Assembly (NCBI GenBank): GCA_945901765.1
Contig: CAMDLO010000002.1
Span: forward strand, 1-64,000
From: Cyanobium sp. NIES-981
GTDB taxonomy: Bacteria; Cyanobacteriota; Cyanobacteriia; PCC-6307; Cyanobiaceae
Length of the DNA: 64,000 nucleotides
Direction of reading: 5' to 3'
In this document: piece after piece, positions 35,930 through 45,038 of the stretch
Numbering within the stretch: position 1 is the first letter of the stretch
How the letters are laid out: each line of letters begins with the position of its first letter
Program-made: the position numbers and the translations under genes
Notes under the pieces: generated by a model
The model's database searches: none
Told to the model about the DNA's origin: nothing
The model's input: the letters and a program-made list of their open reading frames with translations, nothing else

Positions 35930-36970
35930 TTACTTGGCGTTGTCGACGAACGTGGCATTGAGCAGGTTGCTCAGATCCGGCTTGCTCTTGGCCAGACCCA
36001 CCTCCACCAGGAAGGCACTGATCTGCTCTGCGGCGAAGGGCAGGGAGGTCATGGTGGTTCCTGGTTTGAAGTTGGCCCGGTTCTGCGCCAGGGTCTGAAT
36101 GGTGGTGCCGGCGTCGTACTCCTTGAACTCCTGCTCGGACACCCCCGAGCGCTGCACCAGGATCGGCAGGGTGGTGGCTGGATCGTCCTTCATCAGCTGC
36201 AGCGTGGTGAACCAGGCATTCACCACTTGTTGGATGGCCTCGGGGTTCTTCTCGACAAACTCCCGCCGGCACACCAGCAGGTCGCTGATCGCGCCGGGAT
36301 GCTCGCGGGAGGAGGTCAGCACCTTGCTGCCCGGACGCTTGATGGCCTGGCTGGTGAAGGGGGCGTAGACGGCAGCGGCATCCACCTGGCCAGCGGCGAA
36401 GGCCGCGGCGGCAGCGCCCGTCTCGAGAGGCACGAACTGGATGTTCGCGGCAGTCATGCCGTTGTCCTTGAGCACCTTGAGCAGCAGGTAGTGGTCCACC
36501 GTGCCCTCCTCGGCAGCCACCTTCTTGTTCTTGAGATCTGCCACCGTCTTGATGCCTTCGGCCACGATGATCTGGTCGTTGCCAGTGGAGTAGTCGTTCT
36601 GCAGCACCACTTGCAGATCGGCACCACCGGCCATGGAGCTGATGGTGTCGTTAAGGGTCTGGCTGTTGCAGTCGAGCTGGCCGGCATTGAGGGCATTGAT
36701 GCTGTCGAGATAGCCGTCAAACCACTGCATCCGGGCGCTCACGCCGGCCTTGCTGAACAGGCCTTTGGTTTCGGTGACGGCCCAGGGGAACCAGCCGGGC
36801 CAGGCGCTGTAGCCGATGCGCACGACCGGACTCTCACCGCTTGGGGCCTGGCCGCCTGGGCTCTGGCAGGCCGCCAGCAGGCTGGTGCCCAGTGAGGTGA
36901 TCAGGGCGAGAACCGCCAGTCGGCTGCGGGCTGGCCGTCGGGAAGGACGGTTGGGAGTGAGCTGTGCCAT
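35930..36970 (-). CDS. ABC transporter substrate-binding lipoprotein (NMT1/SsuA-like)
   Basis: 346-aa periplasmic binding protein. The lipobox LLAAC ends at about residue 35, giving a lipid-anchored protein. The NMT1/OMS-like fold shows VRIGYSAWPGWFPWAVTETKGLF, typical of nitrate/sulfonate/thiamine-precursor binding proteins, and a DCNSQTLNDTISSM hinge region. The ligand cannot be read from sequence; the riboswitch-controlled neighbours favour guanidine or a substituted guanidine. It lies 104 bp downstream of the GlnT gene, with no second riboswitch in that gap. Confidence 0.9.
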   Translation of the reverse strand: MAQLTPNRPSRRPARSRLAVLALITSLGTSLLAACQSPGGQAPSGESPVVRIGYSAWPGWFPWAVTETKGLFSKAGVSARMQWFDGYLDSINALNAGQLDCNSQTLNDTISSMAGGADLQVVLQNDYSTGNDQIIVAEGIKTVADLKNKKVAAEEGTVDHYLLLKVLKDNGMTAANIQFVPLETGAAAAAFAAGQVDAAAVYAPFTSQAIKRPGSKVLTSSREHPGAISDLLVCRREFVEKNPEAIQQVVNAWFTTLQLMKDDPATTLPILVQRSGVSEQEFKEYDAGTTIQTLAQNRANFKPGTTMTSLPFAAEQISAFLVEVGLAKSKPDLSNLLNATFVDNAK

Positions 36971-37074
36971 GGGTGAATCAGGGGGTGTGTTGGGGTGGGG
37001 TTGGTTGCTTTGGACGAATGACCGGTATGGGTGCTCTGTGGTGGTTTCAGAGGGGCGCTGCCATGACGGAGTGC

Positions 37075-38433
37075 TCAGAAGAACTCGAGGTACCGCTTCT
37101 GTTCCCAGTCGGAAACGGAGGAGTGGTATGACTCCCACTCCTGCCTCTTGTACGTCACATAGGCCTCAAACATGGCATCACCGAATACGGATCTGGAGAG
37201 AGGATCTGCGGCGAAGGCATCTGTCGCTTCCTCCAGATTGCGGGGCAGCATGGTGAGCCCTCGTTCCTGCCGTTGTTGGGGTGTGAGGGTGTAAGCATTC
37301 ACCAGGTTCGGAGGGCCGGGATCCAGCCCTTCGCGGATGCCCTCGAGGCCTGCAGCCAGAATCATGGCGGCTCCGAGATAGGGATTGCAGGAGATGTCTG
37401 CAGCCCGGCATTCCACCCGACCTCCAGGTGAAGGGACTCTCAGCATGTTGGTACGATTGTTGTTGCCGTAGCAGATGAAGACAGGGGCCCAGGTGAAGCC
37501 CGACATGCTGCCCTGGGCCACCAGCCGCTTGTAGCTGTTCACCGTGGGGGCGATCACGGCGCAGATGGCTGGCGCATGACGCAGCACCCCGGCGATGAAG
37601 CTGTGCGCCAGCTCGCTCACCTGGCCGGGTGCCCGATCGGCCGTTTCAAAGAGATTGATGCCGCTCTGCAGCTCGGCCAGCGACATGTTGAAGTGGGCGC
37701 CACTGCCGGTGCGGTCGGCATAGGGCTTGGGCATGAAGGTGGCGATCAACCCATGGTGGTGGGCGATCTCCTTGGCCATCAGCTTGAAGAAGGTGAGCCG
37801 ATCCGCCATGGTGAGCACCTCCGCGTAATCGAAGTCGATCTCAAACTGCCCCGGGCCATCTTCGTGATCGAAGGAATAGACTCCCCAGCCGAGCTGGTTC
37901 ATCGCGCTCACCAGCTCATCGAGCCAGGGGAGGTTGTCGAGCAGGGTGCGGACGTCGTAGGCCGGTTTGTCGAGGCAGTCGCGCGGGCTCAGGGGCACGG
38001 GGCGGCCCTGGTCATCCCGGCGCAGCACGAAGAATTCGGTTTCGATGCCAAGGTTGAAGCGATAGCCCATGGCGGCGGCCTGGGCCTGCACCCGCTGAAG
38101 GATGTGACGGCTGCAGGCCTCAAAGGGAGTGCCGTGCAGATGGAGCGTGCTGGCCATCCACACCAGCTCGCGCTGCCACGGCAGCACGGTGGCTGATGCC
38201 GGGTCGGGTACGGCGGCCACTTCGTCGTCGCTCACGTCCTGGGGCACGCCATCGAGGGCGGCACCGGTGAACAGCTCCGAGCCGGCAAGCATCTGACCAA
38301 GGTGGCTGAGGGGCACGGCCTTGGCTTTGCATACCCCGTGCAGATCGACGTAGCTCGCCAGGGCATAGCGCACCCCCTGACTTTCAAGGCTGCGGCGCAG
38401 TTCGTCAGCGGCTGGGGAGGTGGGGCCGCTCAT
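37075..38433 (-). CDS. GlnT-type (type III) glutamine synthetase-like ligase, paralogue 1
   Basis: 452-aa GS-fold ATP-dependent ligase. Preserved: the [10 protein letters not shown]-domain loop, GIETEFF (metal Glu), [23 protein letters not shown] and [15 protein letters not shown]. Two departures from true GlnA stand out. The flap between NSYKRL and NNRTNM reads GFTWAP in place of GYEAP, so the ammonium-closing Glu is missing. The second His of GSGMHxH is Asn. It is therefore more likely a gamma-glutamyl ligase for an amine than an ammonia-assimilating GS. The ATG overlaps hypB by 4 bp, putting it in the guanidine operon. Confidence 0.85.
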   Translation of the reverse strand: MSGPTSPAADELRRSLESQGVRYALASYVDLHGVCKAKAVPLSHLGQMLAGSELFTGAALDGVPQDVSDDEVAAVPDPASATVLPWQRELVWMASTLHLHGTPFEACSRHILQRVQAQAAAMGYRFNLGIETEFFVLRRDDQGRPVPLSPRDCLDKPAYDVRTLLDNLPWLDELVSAMNQLGWGVYSFDHEDGPGQFEIDFDYAEVLTMADRLTFFKLMAKEIAHHHGLIATFMPKPYADRTGSGAHFNMSLAELQSGINLFETADRAPGQVSELAHSFIAGVLRHAPAICAVIAPTVNSYKRLVAQGSMSGFTWAPVFICYGNNNRTNMLRVPSPGGRVECRAADISCNPYLGAAMILAAGLEGIREGLDPGPPNLVNAYTLTPQQRQERGLTMLPRNLEEATDAFAADPLSRSVFGDAMFEAYVTYKRQEWESYHSSVSDWEQKRYLEFF

Positions 38434-39158
38434 GCCGTCACCAGGGTGGGGGACGTGGCGCGAGCGAACGGGCCACACACGGCTGCCTGCTGATCGCGTA
38501 CCCAGCCATGCCAGGCCGCCAGCCCTTCACCGCTGCTCGCCGAGACGCGGATCACGGCACAGCGCGGATTCACGGCGCGGATGTGGGCCTCGATCCGCGC
38601 GATGTCGACCGGCAGGTAGGGCAGCAGGTCGGTCTTGGTGATCAGCACGCAGTGGGCCTCGCGGAACATCACCGGGTACTTGAGGGGCTTGTCGTCGCCC
38701 TCGGTGACGCTGAGCAGGGCCACCTTGCGGTGCTCGCCCACCTCGAATTCGGCGGGGCACACCAGGTTGCCCACGTTCTCCACCCAGAGCAGGTCGAGGC
38801 TGGCGGGATCGAGCCGCTGCTTGAGCAGCTTCAGGCCGCCGCTCACCATCGCCGCATCGAGGTGGCAGGCGCGGCCGGTGGTGATTGGCACCACCGGCAC
38901 GCCCACGGCCTCGAGCCGCTCGGCATCGAGCTGGGTGGTCATGTCGCCCTCCAGTACCGCCATCTGCAGGTCGGTGGCGAGGGCAGCCAGGCTGCGCTCG
39001 AGCAGGGAGGTCTTGCCGGCGCCTGGGCTGCTCATCACGTTGAGGCAGAGCAGCTGCCAGGCATCGAAGTGCTCGCGGTTGTGTTCGGCCTGGTGCTGGT
39101 TGGCGGCCAGCAGGTTGAGGCCAAGGGTGTCTTCCAGGGGCATGTGCATGGCCGTCAC
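38430..39158 (-). CDS. hypB: HypB-like nickel GTPase for guanidine hydrolase
   Basis: 242-aa SIMIBI-class GTPase. Walker [11 protein letters not shown] is near residue 43, the metal-site Cys-His pair in [11 protein letters not shown] near 95, the [11 protein letters not shown] segment near 128, and the guanine-specificity TKTD near 168. HypB proteins deliver Ni for enzyme maturation. No hydrogenase genes are present; instead it sits between hypA and GlnT in the gdmH operon, matching Synechocystis sll1079, an accessory protein of guanidine hydrolase. There is no long N-terminal His stretch of the kind that stores nickel in some HypB proteins. Confidence 0.92.
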   Translation of the reverse strand: MTAMHMPLEDTLGLNLLAANQHQAEHNREHFDAWQLLCLNVMSSPGAGKTSLLERSLAALATDLQMAVLEGDMTTQLDAERLEAVGVPVVPITTGRACHLDAAMVSGGLKLLKQRLDPASLDLLWVENVGNLVCPAEFEVGEHRKVALLSVTEGDDKPLKYPVMFREAHCVLITKTDLLPYLPVDIARIEAHIRAVNPRCAVIRVSASSGEGLAAWHGWVRDQQAAVCGPFARATSPTLVTA

Positions 39159-39574
39159 ACCGCAGCGGCGGTGGCGAGGGGGGCTTGGGGGGCGGTTGTC
39201 GCGCTGGGGCTGGCTGGTTCCGGCAAGCGGTAATCGACGGAGCGGATGCGCAGTTCACGGCCGCTCACGATCTCCTCCATCGGCTGGTTGCAACAGGGGG
39301 AGCGGTAGGCCTGCTGGGGATCGGGGCTGTAGGTGCCGTTGCACAACACACAGCGCCCCACCAGCGGCACGGTTTCGATCGCCAGCTCGGCGCCGTCGAG
39401 CCAGCTGCCGCGCACGGCCGCCCGCCAGGTGGTGACCAGCTGGTCGGGCTCCACACAGGTGAAGGTGCCCACCTGCAGATGCACCGTCTGAACCTGCGGC
39501 GTGACGGGGTCGTGCTGCTGCCTCCACTCCTGCATGGAGAGCACCAGGCATTTGGTCATGTCGACTTCATGCAT
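39155..39574 (-). CDS. hypA: HypA-like nickel metallochaperone
   Basis: 139-aa HypA-family protein. The N-terminus MHEVDMTK retains the Met-His-Glu nickel-binding start. The zinc-binding half has CVLC (near residue 90), then an adjacent-cysteine PCCNQP (near 107) instead of the usual second CxxC, a small departure from hydrogenase HypA. A Pro/Ala-rich tail of about 20 residues follows. It lies 4 bp after gdmH and overlaps hypB by 4 bp. Corresponds to Synechocystis sll1078, needed to activate guanidine hydrolase. Confidence 0.9.
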   Translation of the reverse strand: MHEVDMTKCLVLSMQEWRQQHDPVTPQVQTVHLQVGTFTCVEPDQLVTTWRAAVRGSWLDGAELAIETVPLVGRCVLCNGTYSPDPQQAYRSPCCNQPMEEIVSGRELRIRSVDYRLPEPASPSATTAPQAPLATAAAV

Positions 39575-39578
39575 GGCG

Positions 39579-40769
39579 CTATCTCCACGTCTGGTCGACG
39601 TTCATGTTGCAGACGTCGCTGATCCAGCTCGGCTTTTGCTTCCGCGGCAACTGACCGCTCACCACCAGGTGGGCCATGGTGTCGCAGATCACCCGGCAGG
39701 CCATCAGGGAGGTCATGTCGCTGATGTCGTAAGGGGGCGACACCTCCACCAGCTCCAGGCCGCACACCGGTACGTTGCGCACGATCAGCTCCAGCAGCTT
39801 GAGGGCCTCGCGCGGCAGCAGGCCGCCGGGCTCGGGCCAGCCGGTGCCGGGCACGAAACCGGCATCGATGCAGTCAATGTCGAAGGAGATGTAGACGCAG
39901 TCGGTGCCATCGGTGGCCCGCTCGATCGCGAACTGGGCAGCGGCCTCCAGCCCCATCTCACAGATGTCGGTGACAGTGAGCACGTTGGTGCCCCGCTCCC
40001 GGCACACCTTCACGCCTTCGCGGGGCACCTGCCAGCCGCCGATGCCCAGCTGCACCAGGTTCTTGGCCGGCGCATTGGCCATGTTCGTGGCGTGGAACCA
40101 CGGACAGGTGTGCATGCGCTCGTCGAGGTCGATCTCCTGGGTGTCGACGTGACGATCGAAGTGGATGATGCCCACTTTCTTGTCGCCCAGGTGGCGGCAG
40201 ACGCCGCGCACGGTGGGGAAGCCGATCGAGTGGTCGCCGCCGAGGATGATCGGGAAGGCGCCGCTGGCGAACACGTGGGCGACGCCCTTGGAGATCTGAT
40301 CGAAGCTCTTCTCGTTGTTGGCCGGAATCGTGAAGATGTCGCCGACGTCGCAGAGCTTGATCTGCTCGCGCAGATCCACCCCCATTTCGTAGTTGTAGGG
40401 GGTGTAAAGCGCCGAAATCCGGCGGATACCCTGGGGCCCGAATCGGGTGCCGGGCCGGTAGGTGGTGCCACTGTCGTGGGGCACACCCACGATTGCCACA
40501 TCAAATTCACCGACACGGTTCACGTCCTCGATGTAGGGCGCCTTCATGAAGGTGTTGATGCCCGCGTAGTGGGGCAGTTCACCGCGGGAGAAGGTGGAGA
40601 TGCGCCGGTCGACGATGCTCTCGGCCGCTTCCAGGCCGTAGCGGTGGGCCTGGTCGACCTCCTGTTGCCAGCCGGTGAGGGGAAGGGCTCGCTCCTTTTC
40701 GAGGGCCTGCATCCCCTCGCTCGGGTGCAGACGTTCGAAGGCGCCAGAGGCACCTGAGGGGGTCTTCAT
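39579..40769 (-). CDS. gdmH: Nickel-dependent guanidine hydrolase (arginase/agmatinase superfamily)
   Basis: 396-aa ureohydrolase-fold enzyme that should split guanidine into urea and ammonia. Metal-binding segments: GGDHSIGFPT near residue 170, HFDRHVDTQ near 195 (DRHVD in place of the agmatinase DAHxD), and SFDIDCIDAGFVPG near 285. The roughly 60-residue N-terminal extension, the HxD variant and the C-terminal NMNVDQTWR match the Synechocystis Sll1077 guanidine-hydrolase group rather than true agmatinases. The guanidine-I riboswitch 28 bp upstream and the hypA-hypB genes downstream support the call strongly. SpeB agmatinase is the main, less likely alternative. Confidence 0.93.
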   Translation of the reverse strand: MKTPSGASGAFERLHPSEGMQALEKERALPLTGWQQEVDQAHRYGLEAAESIVDRRISTFSRGELPHYAGINTFMKAPYIEDVNRVGEFDVAIVGVPHDSGTTYRPGTRFGPQGIRRISALYTPYNYEMGVDLREQIKLCDVGDIFTIPANNEKSFDQISKGVAHVFASGAFPIILGGDHSIGFPTVRGVCRHLGDKKVGIIHFDRHVDTQEIDLDERMHTCPWFHATNMANAPAKNLVQLGIGGWQVPREGVKVCRERGTNVLTVTDICEMGLEAAAQFAIERATDGTDCVYISFDIDCIDAGFVPGTGWPEPGGLLPREALKLLELIVRNVPVCGLELVEVSPPYDISDMTSLMACRVICDTMAHLVVSGQLPRKQKPSWISDVCNMNVDQTWR

Positions 40770-40796
40770 GACATGGCAGGGGGTGAGGAGTGGTTG

Positions 40797-40890
40797 CGGT
40801 CTCCCGGGCTTTTATCCCTCCGTGCCCCGGCCTGCGCCGGTGGAGCTCTCTTGGACCAGACACCCAGTGATGGGCCGGAACCCTAGAACT
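40797..40890 (-). ncRNA. Guanidine-I (ykkC) riboswitch aptamer
   Basis: On the minus strand the conserved ykkC blocks occur in order: CTAGGGTTCCG (40886-40876), CTGGTCCAAGAGAG, a GC-rich variable hairpin, then CACGGAGGGATAAAAGCC and CGGGAGA ending near 40799. Spacing and order match the class I aptamer. It lies 28 bp upstream of gdmH. No T-run terminator follows, so I cannot see the expression platform. Binding of guanidinium would be expected to switch the operon on. Confidence 0.93.
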
Positions 40891-40960
40891 CCTGTTCCGC
40901 AGTGAAAGTGTGAAGGACCTGAGCGTCGCTGATGGTGGCGGTCGTTACCGCAGCGGCGAT

Positions 40961-40994
40961 CGGGCGGTCGATTGATCCGGGCGGTCGATTGATC
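40961..40994. repeat. Perfect tandem 17-bp direct repeat
   Basis: CGGGCGGTCGATTGATC occurs twice back to back, at 40961-40977 and 40978-40994. The second copy runs into the stop codon of the His-rich peptide gene. The pair lies 70 bp upstream of the riboswitch core, where the operon promoter would be expected, so it may bind a regulator or be a recent slippage duplication. Confidence 0.85.
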
Positions 40995-41163
40995 AGTCGT
41001 GGTGGTGGTGCTCGTGCTCGCCCTGCTGGGTTGGCTGGTGGTGGTCAGGGTGGGCGAGGGCGGCGGTGGGGTTGGCTGCGGACAACCAGGCCAGCGCCAG
41101 CAGCAGCGCTGCGACCAACCGGCCATCAGGACGCCGCGATGAGAGGGGAAGACGGGGATTCAT
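40993..41163 (-). CDS. Small exported His-rich peptide, possible metal binder
   Basis: 56-aa peptide starting at ATG 41163. The N-terminus has basic residues (SSRRPDGR), a hydrophobic core (LVAALLLALAWLSAA) and an ALA cleavage site at residue 37. The predicted mature part is only 19 residues, eight of them His, including a run of four, with Asp and Glu between. It is expected to be periplasmic and to bind Ni, Co, Zn or Cu. It lies on the same strand as, and just upstream of, the riboswitch-gdmH-hypA-hypB operon, whose enzyme needs nickel. It could equally be an unrelated metal-binding peptide. Confidence 0.65.
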   Translation of the reverse strand: MNPRLPLSSRRPDGRLVAALLLALAWLSAANPTAALAHPDHHQPTQQGEHEHHHHD

Positions 41164-41269
41164 GGAGAGAGCCGTGCGGCAGTGCGAGTAAAGGCCAATG
41201 GCCTGGGGCGGACCGTAAGGAGCCGGCTGCGCTTGTCCAGTAGCCATGGCAACAATTTGCCAGGCCGGG

Positions 41270-42664
41270 CTAGACCATCGATTCGGGTTGCACCCACTGC
41301 TCGAACTCCTCGGCGCTGAGCTCACCGAGCACCAGGGCTGCCTCCTTGAGGCTGAGCTGGTGCTGATGGGCATGTTTGGCAATGGTGCAGGCCCGGTCGT
41401 AGCCGATCGCCGGGGTGAGGGCGGTGACCAGCATCAGGCTCTGGTCGAGCAGGGCGCTGATGCGGTTTTCATCGGCGGCGAGGCCCTCGATGCAGTGCTG
41501 GCGGAAGCTGCTGCAGCTGCCTGCCAGCAGCTCGATGCTCTCCAGCAGGTTGTGGGCGATCAGCGGCTTGAACACGTTGAGCTCGAAATTGCCCTGGCTG
41601 GCGGCGATCTGCACGGCCGTGTTGTTGCCCATCACCTGCACGGCCACCATCGTCAGGCTCTCGCACTGGGTGGGGTTCACCTTGCCGGGCATGATCGAGC
41701 TGCCCGGTTCGTTTTCCGGCAGGATCAGCTCGCCCAGGCCGCAGCGGGGGCCGCTGGCCAGCCAGCGGATGTCGTTGGCGATCTTCATCAGGCTGCCCGC
41801 CAGCACGGTGAGGGCGCCGTGGGCGGCGGCCAGGGGCTCGTGGCCCGCCAGGGCCTGGAACGTGTTGGGGGCTGAGGTGAAGGGCAGGCCGAGGCGCTCG
41901 GCCAGCCGGGCCGCCACCGCTTTGCCGAAGCCGGCCGGCGCATTGAGGCCCGTGCCCACCGCTGTGCCGCCGATGGCCAGCTGGAGCACCTGGGGCAGGC
42001 TGGCGCGCAGAGTCTCCAGCCCCAGCTCCAGCTGGGCGGCGTAGCCACTGAATTCCTGGCCCAGGCTGAGGGGGACGGCGTCCTGCAGGTGGGTGCGGCC
42101 GATCTTGATGATCGCCTTGAAGGCCTCGGCCTTGGCAGCCAGGGCCTGGCGCAGCGCCTCCACCGCCGGGATCAGCCGCTGCTGCAACTCGAGGGCCACG
42201 GCGATGTGCAGGGCGGCCGGGAAGGTGTCGTTGCTCGACTGGCTGAGGTTCACATGGTCGTTGGGGTGCACCGGGCTCTTGCTGCCCAGCACGCCGCCCG
42301 AGGCCGCGATCGCCCGGTTGGCGATCACCTCGTTCACGTTCATGTTGGTCTGGGTGCCGGAGCCGGTCTGCCAGACCTTGAGCGGGAACTCCCCGTCGAG
42401 GCGGCCTTCGGCCACCTCCTCGGCCGCCGCCACGATCAGGGCGGCCAGCTCGGGGCTGAGCCTGCCCCTGGCCTGGTTCACCTCGGCGCAGGCGGCCTTG
42501 AGGGCGCCGAAGGCATGCACCACCGCCAGGGGCATTCTCTGGCCAAAGGGGAAGAAATGCAGGGAGCGCTGGGTCTGGGCTCCCCAGAAGTGCTCGGCGG
42601 GCACGGTGATCGTGCCCATCGCGTCGCTCTCCTGGCGCGTTGTCGCCATGGGGTGTTCGCTCAC
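41270..42664 (-). CDS. fumC: Fumarate hydratase class II
   Basis: Iron-independent fumarase (EC 4.2.1.2). 464 aa. The signature [11 protein letters not shown] lies near residue 320, [14 protein letters not shown] near 105, [11 protein letters not shown] near 145 and [16 protein letters not shown] near 190. Two starts are possible: GTG 42664, which overlaps the upstream stop by 4 bp (GTGA), or ATG 42649, five codons later. I chose the overlapping GTG. The downstream 106 bp to the His-rich peptide gene show no clear terminator. Confidence 0.94.
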   Translation of the reverse strand: MSEHPMATTRQESDAMGTITVPAEHFWGAQTQRSLHFFPFGQRMPLAVVHAFGALKAACAEVNQARGRLSPELAALIVAAAEEVAEGRLDGEFPLKVWQTGSGTQTNMNVNEVIANRAIAASGGVLGSKSPVHPNDHVNLSQSSNDTFPAALHIAVALELQQRLIPAVEALRQALAAKAEAFKAIIKIGRTHLQDAVPLSLGQEFSGYAAQLELGLETLRASLPQVLQLAIGGTAVGTGLNAPAGFGKAVAARLAERLGLPFTSAPNTFQALAGHEPLAAAHGALTVLAGSLMKIANDIRWLASGPRCGLGELILPENEPGSSIMPGKVNPTQCESLTMVAVQVMGNNTAVQIAASQGNFELNVFKPLIAHNLLESIELLAGSCSSFRQHCIEGLAADENRISALLDQSLMLVTALTPAIGYDRACTIAKHAHQHQLSLKEAALVLGELSAEEFEQWVQPESMV

Positions 42665-43272
42665 CGGCGCACCACCTCCGCGTTGAGCTCGTTGATGCTC
42701 ACCGTGGAGCTGCGGCGGAACTCCTCAGGAATGGTGATGCCCGTGGCCTCACTGATGGCGTCGTTGATGGTGTCGAGGGGGACCTGTCCGTCCTGATCCA
42801 GCAGCACCTGCCCTTCCGGGCTGAACACCACCACCTGAGGGATGTGGCCATGCCAGTAGTGGGCTGGATCGCTTGGGCCCTGGTCGGGGCGGTCCTGCAG
42901 GGGGTCGGTGACCAGGGGGATCAGCTCGATGCTGTTGCCCCAGAGCCGCTGCAGCTCCGACACGGCGGGGGCGAACTGCTTGCTGGAGGTGTCGTCGTCG
43001 AGGTAGTACACCACCACAGCTGGTCGGTGCTCCGCCAAGGCCTGCTCCAGGCTGCTGCGGGGCGGCACCAGGGAGCCGTTGCCGGCATAGAGGGCGTAGA
43101 TGTTGCCGTCGTAGGTGTTGTTGGTGAGGGATGCAGCGGCGATCGGTGGGGCCACCACCATCACCAGCAATCCCAGAAGCAGGGAGAGCCAGGTTGAAAG
43201 CCGCCAGCTGGCGGTGACCGACCAGCCTGCGGGCGGATTGCCCTGGTCCTGCCGTTGCCGCCTGTCGTTCAC
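42661..43272 (-). CDS. Membrane-anchored thioredoxin-fold protein without the CxxC
   Basis: 203 aa. One N-terminal hydrophobic segment ([20 protein letters not shown]) acts as a signal anchor. A thioredoxin-like domain follows with [19 protein letters not shown], where the redox CxxC would fall but two Ser stand instead, and [19 protein letters not shown] near 145. Such proteins are conserved in cyanobacteria and annotated as thylakoid-associated; redox activity is unlikely without the cysteines. GTG start at 43272. It overlaps fumC by 4 bp, so it is probably co-expressed with it. Confidence 0.7.
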   Translation of the reverse strand: MNDRRQRQDQGNPPAGWSVTASWRLSTWLSLLLGLLVMVVAPPIAAASLTNNTYDGNIYALYAGNGSLVPPRSSLEQALAEHRPAVVVYYLDDDTSSKQFAPAVSELQRLWGNSIELIPLVTDPLQDRPDQGPSDPAHYWHGHIPQVVVFSPEGQVLLDQDGQVPLDTINDAISEATGITIPEEFRRSSTVSINELNAEVVRR

Positions 43273-43322
43273 CCGCTTCGCTCAGCTGCGGCCATTGTGA
43301 CCGTTGCCCGCGGCAGAGCCGA

Positions 43323-45020
43323 TCAGGACCTGCCGATGCTGCGGCCCATGCCCTGGAGGATGCCCCGGCCCACCAGGCCGATCGCCCGGCCCACCACCTG
43401 GGTCAGCAGCACCACCAGCAGGTTCCCCACGCCGCTGATCAGCTGGCGCAACTGGGGGGCGAGGGCATCGCGGGCCTCAAGGGCGAGGGCCACCAGCTGC
43501 TGGAGCCAGCCCAGCTGGCGCAGCTCCTGGTCGCGCGGTTCGAGCAGCTGCAGGGTGGCGATCTGGCTGCCATCGAGACAGAGCAGCTCACGGCGGCTCT
43601 CGTAGAGCGCGATCGGCCGCTGAAACCAGCTGAGCCAGCGCTGCTGGGCGTTGAGCTGGTTGCGCAGCCGCTCCAGGTTGCGGGTCGACAACAGTTCGGG
43701 TCGCAGCAGGTAGCGGCGCAGATCGGGCCAGTCGCCGCAGCAGGCCAGCACGTCGGCCGCAAGCAGCTCGGCGCTGCGCAGCAGCCAGTTGGACACCAGC
43801 CGCTCCAGGTGCAGCACCGCCTGAGGTTCGTCGGCGGGCAGCAGACGGCCGTCGACCAGCAGGGGCCTGGCCAGCACCAGGGTCGCCAGCATCGCCTGGG
43901 CATCGGGCAGTTCCGGATCCCCGGCCTCGGGATCGCTGGCTTCCACCAGACTCACGGCCACGGGCCGCAGGGCGCCGTCGCGGGGGAGCTGGACATAGGG
44001 GCTGGCCATCGCCACCAGGGCCTGCTGGCGCAGCTGACGCTGCAGCGCTGGCCAGCGTTCGGCGAGCAGGGCGGCGGCATCGCCGGGGCTCTGGCCCACC
44101 TCCTCGGCCAGCTGGCGGCGGATGCAGTCGAGCTGGTGCAGCAGGGCGATCAGCAGATCAATGCGCCGCTGGGGGTTGAGCCCCTCGATCGCCAGCAGCT
44201 GGCCCGTGTGGTTGGCGGGGCCTGCTTCGATCGCCGCGGTGAGCCGCTGCTGCACCGCCGACCAGACCCCTGCGGCATTGCGTTGCTGCAGGGTGAGGCT
44301 GGTGCGGGCGGGAGCGCTGCTGCCCACCAGTGCGGCCCGGTTGGCGGCCCGGTTGGCGGCTGGGGCGGCGCCGCCAGTCTCCCCCTGATCGGGCCCCTGA
44401 TCGGGCCAGGCCAGGCTCAGCGGTCCCCAGAGCCAGAGCAGCAGGCGCCGTGCTGCGCCCAGCTCCCGCAGCCGCCCTTCCAGCATCAACCGGGCGAGGG
44501 GGTGCAGATTGGTGCGCTCCAGCAGCAGCCGGCAGCCGCAGCGGGCCACATCGATCTGCTGCAGACCGCCCACCAGCAGCGCCTGGCCGATGCTGAGGCG
44601 CTGGGAACTTGGTGGCACCGCCCCGCTGGCGCTGCACAGTTCCACCACCCGCCCGCCCTGGCGCAGGGTGGCGATGGCGCGGTGCAGCAGGTCCGCATCG
44701 GGGGCTTCCAGCAGGCCTTCGGCCGGCAGCAGCAGCAGGGCCGCACGATCGAGGCCATGGCCGCTGCCCAGCACGATCAGCAGCGGTGCTGGTTGCCAGC
44801 GTTCCCGCAGCAGGGTGGCTTCCCGCTGCAGCACCGCCAGCGGGGTGGCATCGGCCGGTCGCCACAGCACCAGATCGGGGGCGCCATTGAGCTCTTCGGC
44901 CGCCTGCACCGGCCTGATTGCGGCATCGGGTGCACCTTCCAGCCAACGGGTCAGACCTGCCGCCAGCACGGGTTCGGCGATCAGCAGCAGCTGGCAGGTC
45001 ACGGCCGCGCGGCGGAACAC
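43323..45020 (-). CDS. DUF3685 / Ycf55-like protein
   Basis: 565-aa protein related to the cyanobacterial/plastid Ycf55 (DUF3685) family, of unknown function. The N-terminus CQLLLIAEPVLAAGLTRWLEG resembles a degenerate response-regulator receiver domain. The C-terminal 250 residues are the DUF3685 region, including VLHLERLVSNWLLRSAELLA and LLVVLLTQVVGRAIGLVGRGIL as a final hydrophobic segment. A repeated NRAANRAA stretch lies mid-protein. It follows the Fur-family gene by 18 bp on the same strand. Confidence 0.75.
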   Translation of the reverse strand: MFRRAAVTCQLLLIAEPVLAAGLTRWLEGAPDAAIRPVQAAEELNGAPDLVLWRPADATPLAVLQREATLLRERWQPAPLLIVLGSGHGLDRAALLLLPAEGLLEAPDADLLHRAIATLRQGGRVVELCSASGAVPPSSQRLSIGQALLVGGLQQIDVARCGCRLLLERTNLHPLARLMLEGRLRELGAARRLLLWLWGPLSLAWPDQGPDQGETGGAAPAANRAANRAALVGSSAPARTSLTLQQRNAAGVWSAVQQRLTAAIEAGPANHTGQLLAIEGLNPQRRIDLLIALLHQLDCIRRQLAEEVGQSPGDAAALLAERWPALQRQLRQQALVAMASPYVQLPRDGALRPVAVSLVEASDPEAGDPELPDAQAMLATLVLARPLLVDGRLLPADEPQAVLHLERLVSNWLLRSAELLAADVLACCGDWPDLRRYLLRPELLSTRNLERLRNQLNAQQRWLSWFQRPIALYESRRELLCLDGSQIATLQLLEPRDQELRQLGWLQQLVALALEARDALAPQLRQLISGVGNLLVVLLTQVVGRAIGLVGRGILQGMGRSIGRS

Positions 45021-45038
45021 CCGCTCAAGGTACCGGTC

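Noticed and set aside
36971-37074. Second guanidine riboswitch before the transporter genes
   Set aside because: None of the conserved ykkC blocks is found in this 104-bp gap on either strand.
38430-39574. hypA-hypB as evidence for a [NiFe]-hydrogenase
   Set aside because: No hydrogenase or other hyp genes are present; the linkage to gdmH and the riboswitch explains the nickel chaperones.
39579-40769. Agmatinase (SpeB) annotation
   Set aside because: The DRHVD variant, the long N-terminus, hypAB and the guanidine-I aptamer fit guanidine hydrolase better.
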